Of a stretch of DNA of 35,654 nt, positions 34,067-35,654 are shown piece after piece. The stretch spans positions 1 through 35,654 of the forward strand of contig JAQVPJ010000022.1 of NCBI GenBank assembly GCA_028702135.1, written 5' to 3'. The notes beneath the pieces are model-generated. The model worked only from the letters and a program-made list of their open reading frames with translations, searched no databases and was not told the DNA's origin. Both the position numbers and the translations under genes were made by a program. This DNA is from Eubacteriales bacterium. Lineage in GTDB: Bacteria > Bacillota > Clostridia > Oscillospirales > CAG-382. Position 1 is the first letter of the stretch. Every line of letters begins with the position of its first letter.

Positions 34067-34678
34067 ATGAAAAAAAGAATTTTTAGCTTTTTGATTATAT
34101 TAATCGTCATATTTGCTCTCGCCGCACCTTGCGTAGCTGCTGCAAACTCAACCTATAGGGTTGTTTCGGGCGACACGCTCTGGAAGATTTCAAGGCGGTA
34201 TGAAATAGGTCTTGACGAGATTATTGCCGCGAATCCACAGATTAAAAATCCTGATTTGATTTATCCGGACCAGATTATCAATATACCTCAGAAGAACATT
34301 GCAATCACTTCTTACGAGCAGCAGGTAATCGATCTTGTAAACAATATAAGAGCGCAGAACGGATTGAACAGATTGAAAGCGAACTGGGAGCTTTCAAGAG
34401 TTGCAAGGTATAAATCTCAGGATATGCATGACAAGAACTATTTCTCGCATACCAGCCCGACCTACGGCTCACCTTTCGCAATGATGAACGCTTTTGGTAT
34501 CTCATACAGAACGGCGGGTGAGAATATCGCAAAAGGCTACTCAACCCCCCAAGCGGTAGTGAACGGATGGATGAATTCGAGCGGTCACAGAGCGAATATC
34601 CTTAACTCAGCATATACGCAAATAGGAGTCGGTTATGTGAGCAGCGGTAATTATTGGACACAGATGTTCATCGGTTAA
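34067..34678 (+). CDS. Secreted LysM-CAP (SCP/PR1) domain protein, YkwD/SafA-like layout
   Basis: A 203-residue exported protein: signal peptide (1 to about 25), a LysM module (30-74; YRVVSGDTLWKIS to IINIPQ) and a C-terminal CAP domain (84-203) with DLVNNIRAQNGL, FSHTSPTYGSP, GENIAKG, SGHRANILN and YWTQMFIG. The His and Glu of these motifs form the conserved CAP cavity. LysM anchors it to peptidoglycan. The same architecture appears in spore-coat or biofilm-associated proteins such as YkwD relatives; biochemical function of bacterial CAP domains is mostly unknown. ATG 34067 has AAAGGAGAAG upstream. It is monocistronic, flanked by terminators on both sides. Confidence 0.92.
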   Translation: MKKRIFSFLIILIVIFALAAPCVAAANSTYRVVSGDTLWKISRRYEIGLDEIIAANPQIKNPDLIYPDQIINIPQKNIAITSYEQQVIDLVNNIRAQNGLNRLKANWELSRVARYKSQDMHDKNYFSHTSPTYGSPFAMMNAFGISYRTAGENIAKGYSTPQAVVNGWMNSSGHRANILNSAYTQIGVGYVSSGNYWTQMFIG

Positions 34679-34681
34679 ACT

Positions 34682-34720
34682 AAATAATAAGTGCGCGTAA
34701 ATGCGTACTTATTATTTTAT
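34682..34720 (+). terminator. Intrinsic terminator after the LysM-CAP gene
   Basis: AAATAATAAGTGCGC (34682-34696) pairs with GCGTACTTATTATTT (34703-34717): 15 pairs including one G-U, a six-base loop, then TTATATG. It starts four bases after the stop codon. The A-rich 5' arm makes it usable in both directions. Confidence 0.85.
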
Positions 34721-34817
34721 ATGAGTCTGCATCGTTAAATTTTCATACAAATTATGACAATATTTTATCGAATTTAGTTAATATTATGATAAAAAGTAAA
34801 TAAAATAAATATTTCTA

Positions 34818-34846
34818 TTTACAAAATGAAAAAGTTGTGATATTAT
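34818..34846 (+). promoter_or_regulatory. sigma-A type promoter of the large secreted protein gene
   Basis: TTTACA (34818-34823), 17-base spacer, TATTAT (34841-34846). The leader is about 30 bases and ends in ATAAAGGAGAATTAT before ATG 34884. The preceding 34727-34817 is AT-rich without other features. Confidence 0.72.
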
Positions 34847-34883
34847 TAGATGCGGTCTTATTAATACTATAAAGGAGAATTAT

Positions 34884-35654
34884 ATGAAAAAGTTTATCGC
34901 TATTATTTTGGCAGCTCTTTTGGCAATTCCTCTCGGCATAATGTTCACTTCAGCAACAGAGAATAACATAGCCAGAGGAAAAGATTATTTATTTACCGGA
35001 AAGTATACCGATAATGATGAGGTTGTTTTGTATCCCGATACAGACAACAGCGAGTTAACAGATGGTGTTTCCGGTACTGCAGAACAGTGGGGCTACACTA
35101 AAGCAATTTGGGTAGGTCTTAACTGGAAGGGTGAAAACGCTGTTTGCGAGGATACTACTTGGTCTGATACAACACTCGCTTATAATGACGTTGTAGTTGA
35201 CCTCGGCACTGTTGAGGATAACCTTTCCCGTTTCGTGTTCTATTCGGAGAACGTTCCCGGCGTAGGCATCGGCGAGCCTGCATCTATTGAGGTTCTTGTG
35301 TCTGATAACAACACAGACTTCACAAGCGTAGGTACCGCTACGGGTGTCAAGTCTATAGAAATTCCCGAACAGACCGACGAAAAAGCAGGAATCTATACTT
35401 ACACAGTAACTCCCTCCGGAGTAGCAAGCGGAAGATACGTCAAATTCGCAGTCACACACGGCGGCGCATGGGCGTTCGTTTCCGAGGTAGAGGTATACCA
35501 GACTGATGATCCCGATGAAGGAGAAGCAGTTCCCGAGACAATCACAGTAGACGGTGTTTTTGATGACAATGGCTGGAGCTCTGACGGCTGGACAACTGTT
35601 GACAGCACAACCGGCAAATGGCAGACTGCTCTTGAAGAGGATGTTACAAGACCG
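34884..35654 (+). CDS. Secreted protein with discoidin-like and CBM9/DOMON-like modules (3' end missing)
   Basis: The frame is open from ATG 34884 to the last base of the window: 257 residues, C-terminus missing. A signal peptide (1 to about 25, TSAT) is followed by NIARGKDYLFTG and a beta-rich region (30-212) with LTDG, VVVDLGTVEDNLSRFVFY and GRYVKFAVTHGGAWAFVSEVEV, which is the order of motifs in F5/8-type C (discoidin-like) carbohydrate-binding modules. After an acidic linker, ITVDGVFDDNGW (about 224-235) looks like the start of a CBM9/DOMON-type module. It is probably a large surface or extracellular protein, perhaps a carbohydrate-active enzyme; a catalytic domain, if any, lies outside the window. 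Strong ribosome site AAAGGAG. Confidence 0.8.
   Translation, partial: MKKFIAIILAALLAIPLGIMFTSATENNIARGKDYLFTGKYTDNDEVVLYPDTDNSELTDGVSGTAEQWGYTKAIWVGLNWKGENAVCEDTTWSDTTLAYNDVVVDLGTVEDNLSRFVFYSENVPGVGIGEPASIEVLVSDNNTDFTSVGTATGVKSIEIPEQTDEKAGIYTYTVTPSGVASGRYVKFAVTHGGAWAFVSEVEVYQTDDPDEGEAVPETITVDGVFDDNGWSSDGWTTVDSTTGKWQTALEEDVTRP

Overview
The window is a gene-dense stretch of a low-to-moderate-GC Gram-positive chromosome, most likely an endospore-forming member of the Clostridia (Oscillospirales or a relative). Four things point there: a miaB - YlbF/YmcA-family - mutS - mutL block that matches the Firmicutes order; sporulation or germination type wall enzymes (a LysM-GH18 SleL/YaaH-like protein and a PdaA-like muramic delta-lactam deacetylase); the Firmicutes-type long GalT; and strong purine-rich Shine-Dalgarno sites with textbook sigma-A promoters. 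This placement is inferred from gene content only. No tRNA, rRNA, CRISPR array, insertion sequence or phage module was seen, and no gene-free stretch exceeds about 260 bases.

Layout. Positions 1-4650 hold cell-envelope genes: a partial LysM-GH18 hydrolase (-), a large GT-C-like membrane protein (+), PdaA (-) and an NlpC/P60 peptidase (+). The peptidase opens a probable six-gene operon, 3856-12136 (P60 - miaB - YlbF/YmcA-like - mutS - mutL - tgt), combining two tRNA-modification genes with mismatch repair. It closes with a bidirectional hairpin shared with the convergent galT. Positions 12172-14301 (-) are a GDSL/SGNH hydrolase plus galT. Positions 14484-17548 (+) are a membrane-anchored GHL10/DUF187 protein with a duplicated N-terminal module, plus a small zinc-ribbon membrane protein. 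Next come a probably truncated HTH-PAS regulator (17605) and a two-gene ABC exporter (21661 to 18010, -).

Positions 27997 to 21828 (-) hold rplM-rpsI with a consensus promoter and a terminator, then a polar amino-acid ABC importer (binding protein, permease, ATPase) running directly into argS and yebC. The argS adjacency suggests, but does not prove, a cationic amino-acid importer. Positions 28235-29859 (+) are a TtcA-like PP-loop protein translationally coupled to a PHP-domain phosphoesterase. A small membrane protein and a duplicated P-loop ATPase (-) follow. From 31632 rightward are a KdgK-type sugar kinase, a zinc-ribbon membrane protein, a secreted LysM-CAP protein and the start of a large secreted protein with carbohydrate-binding-like modules that runs off the window.

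Most of the window is housekeeping. The points most worth a second look are the second half of the duplicated ATPase, which has lost its P-loop; the amino-acid permease with about 105 extra N-terminal residues; the cysteine-rich tail of the YlbF/YmcA protein; the TtcA-PHP pair; the broken HTH-PAS regulator with a terminator inside its reading frame; and the importer-argS-yebC operon.
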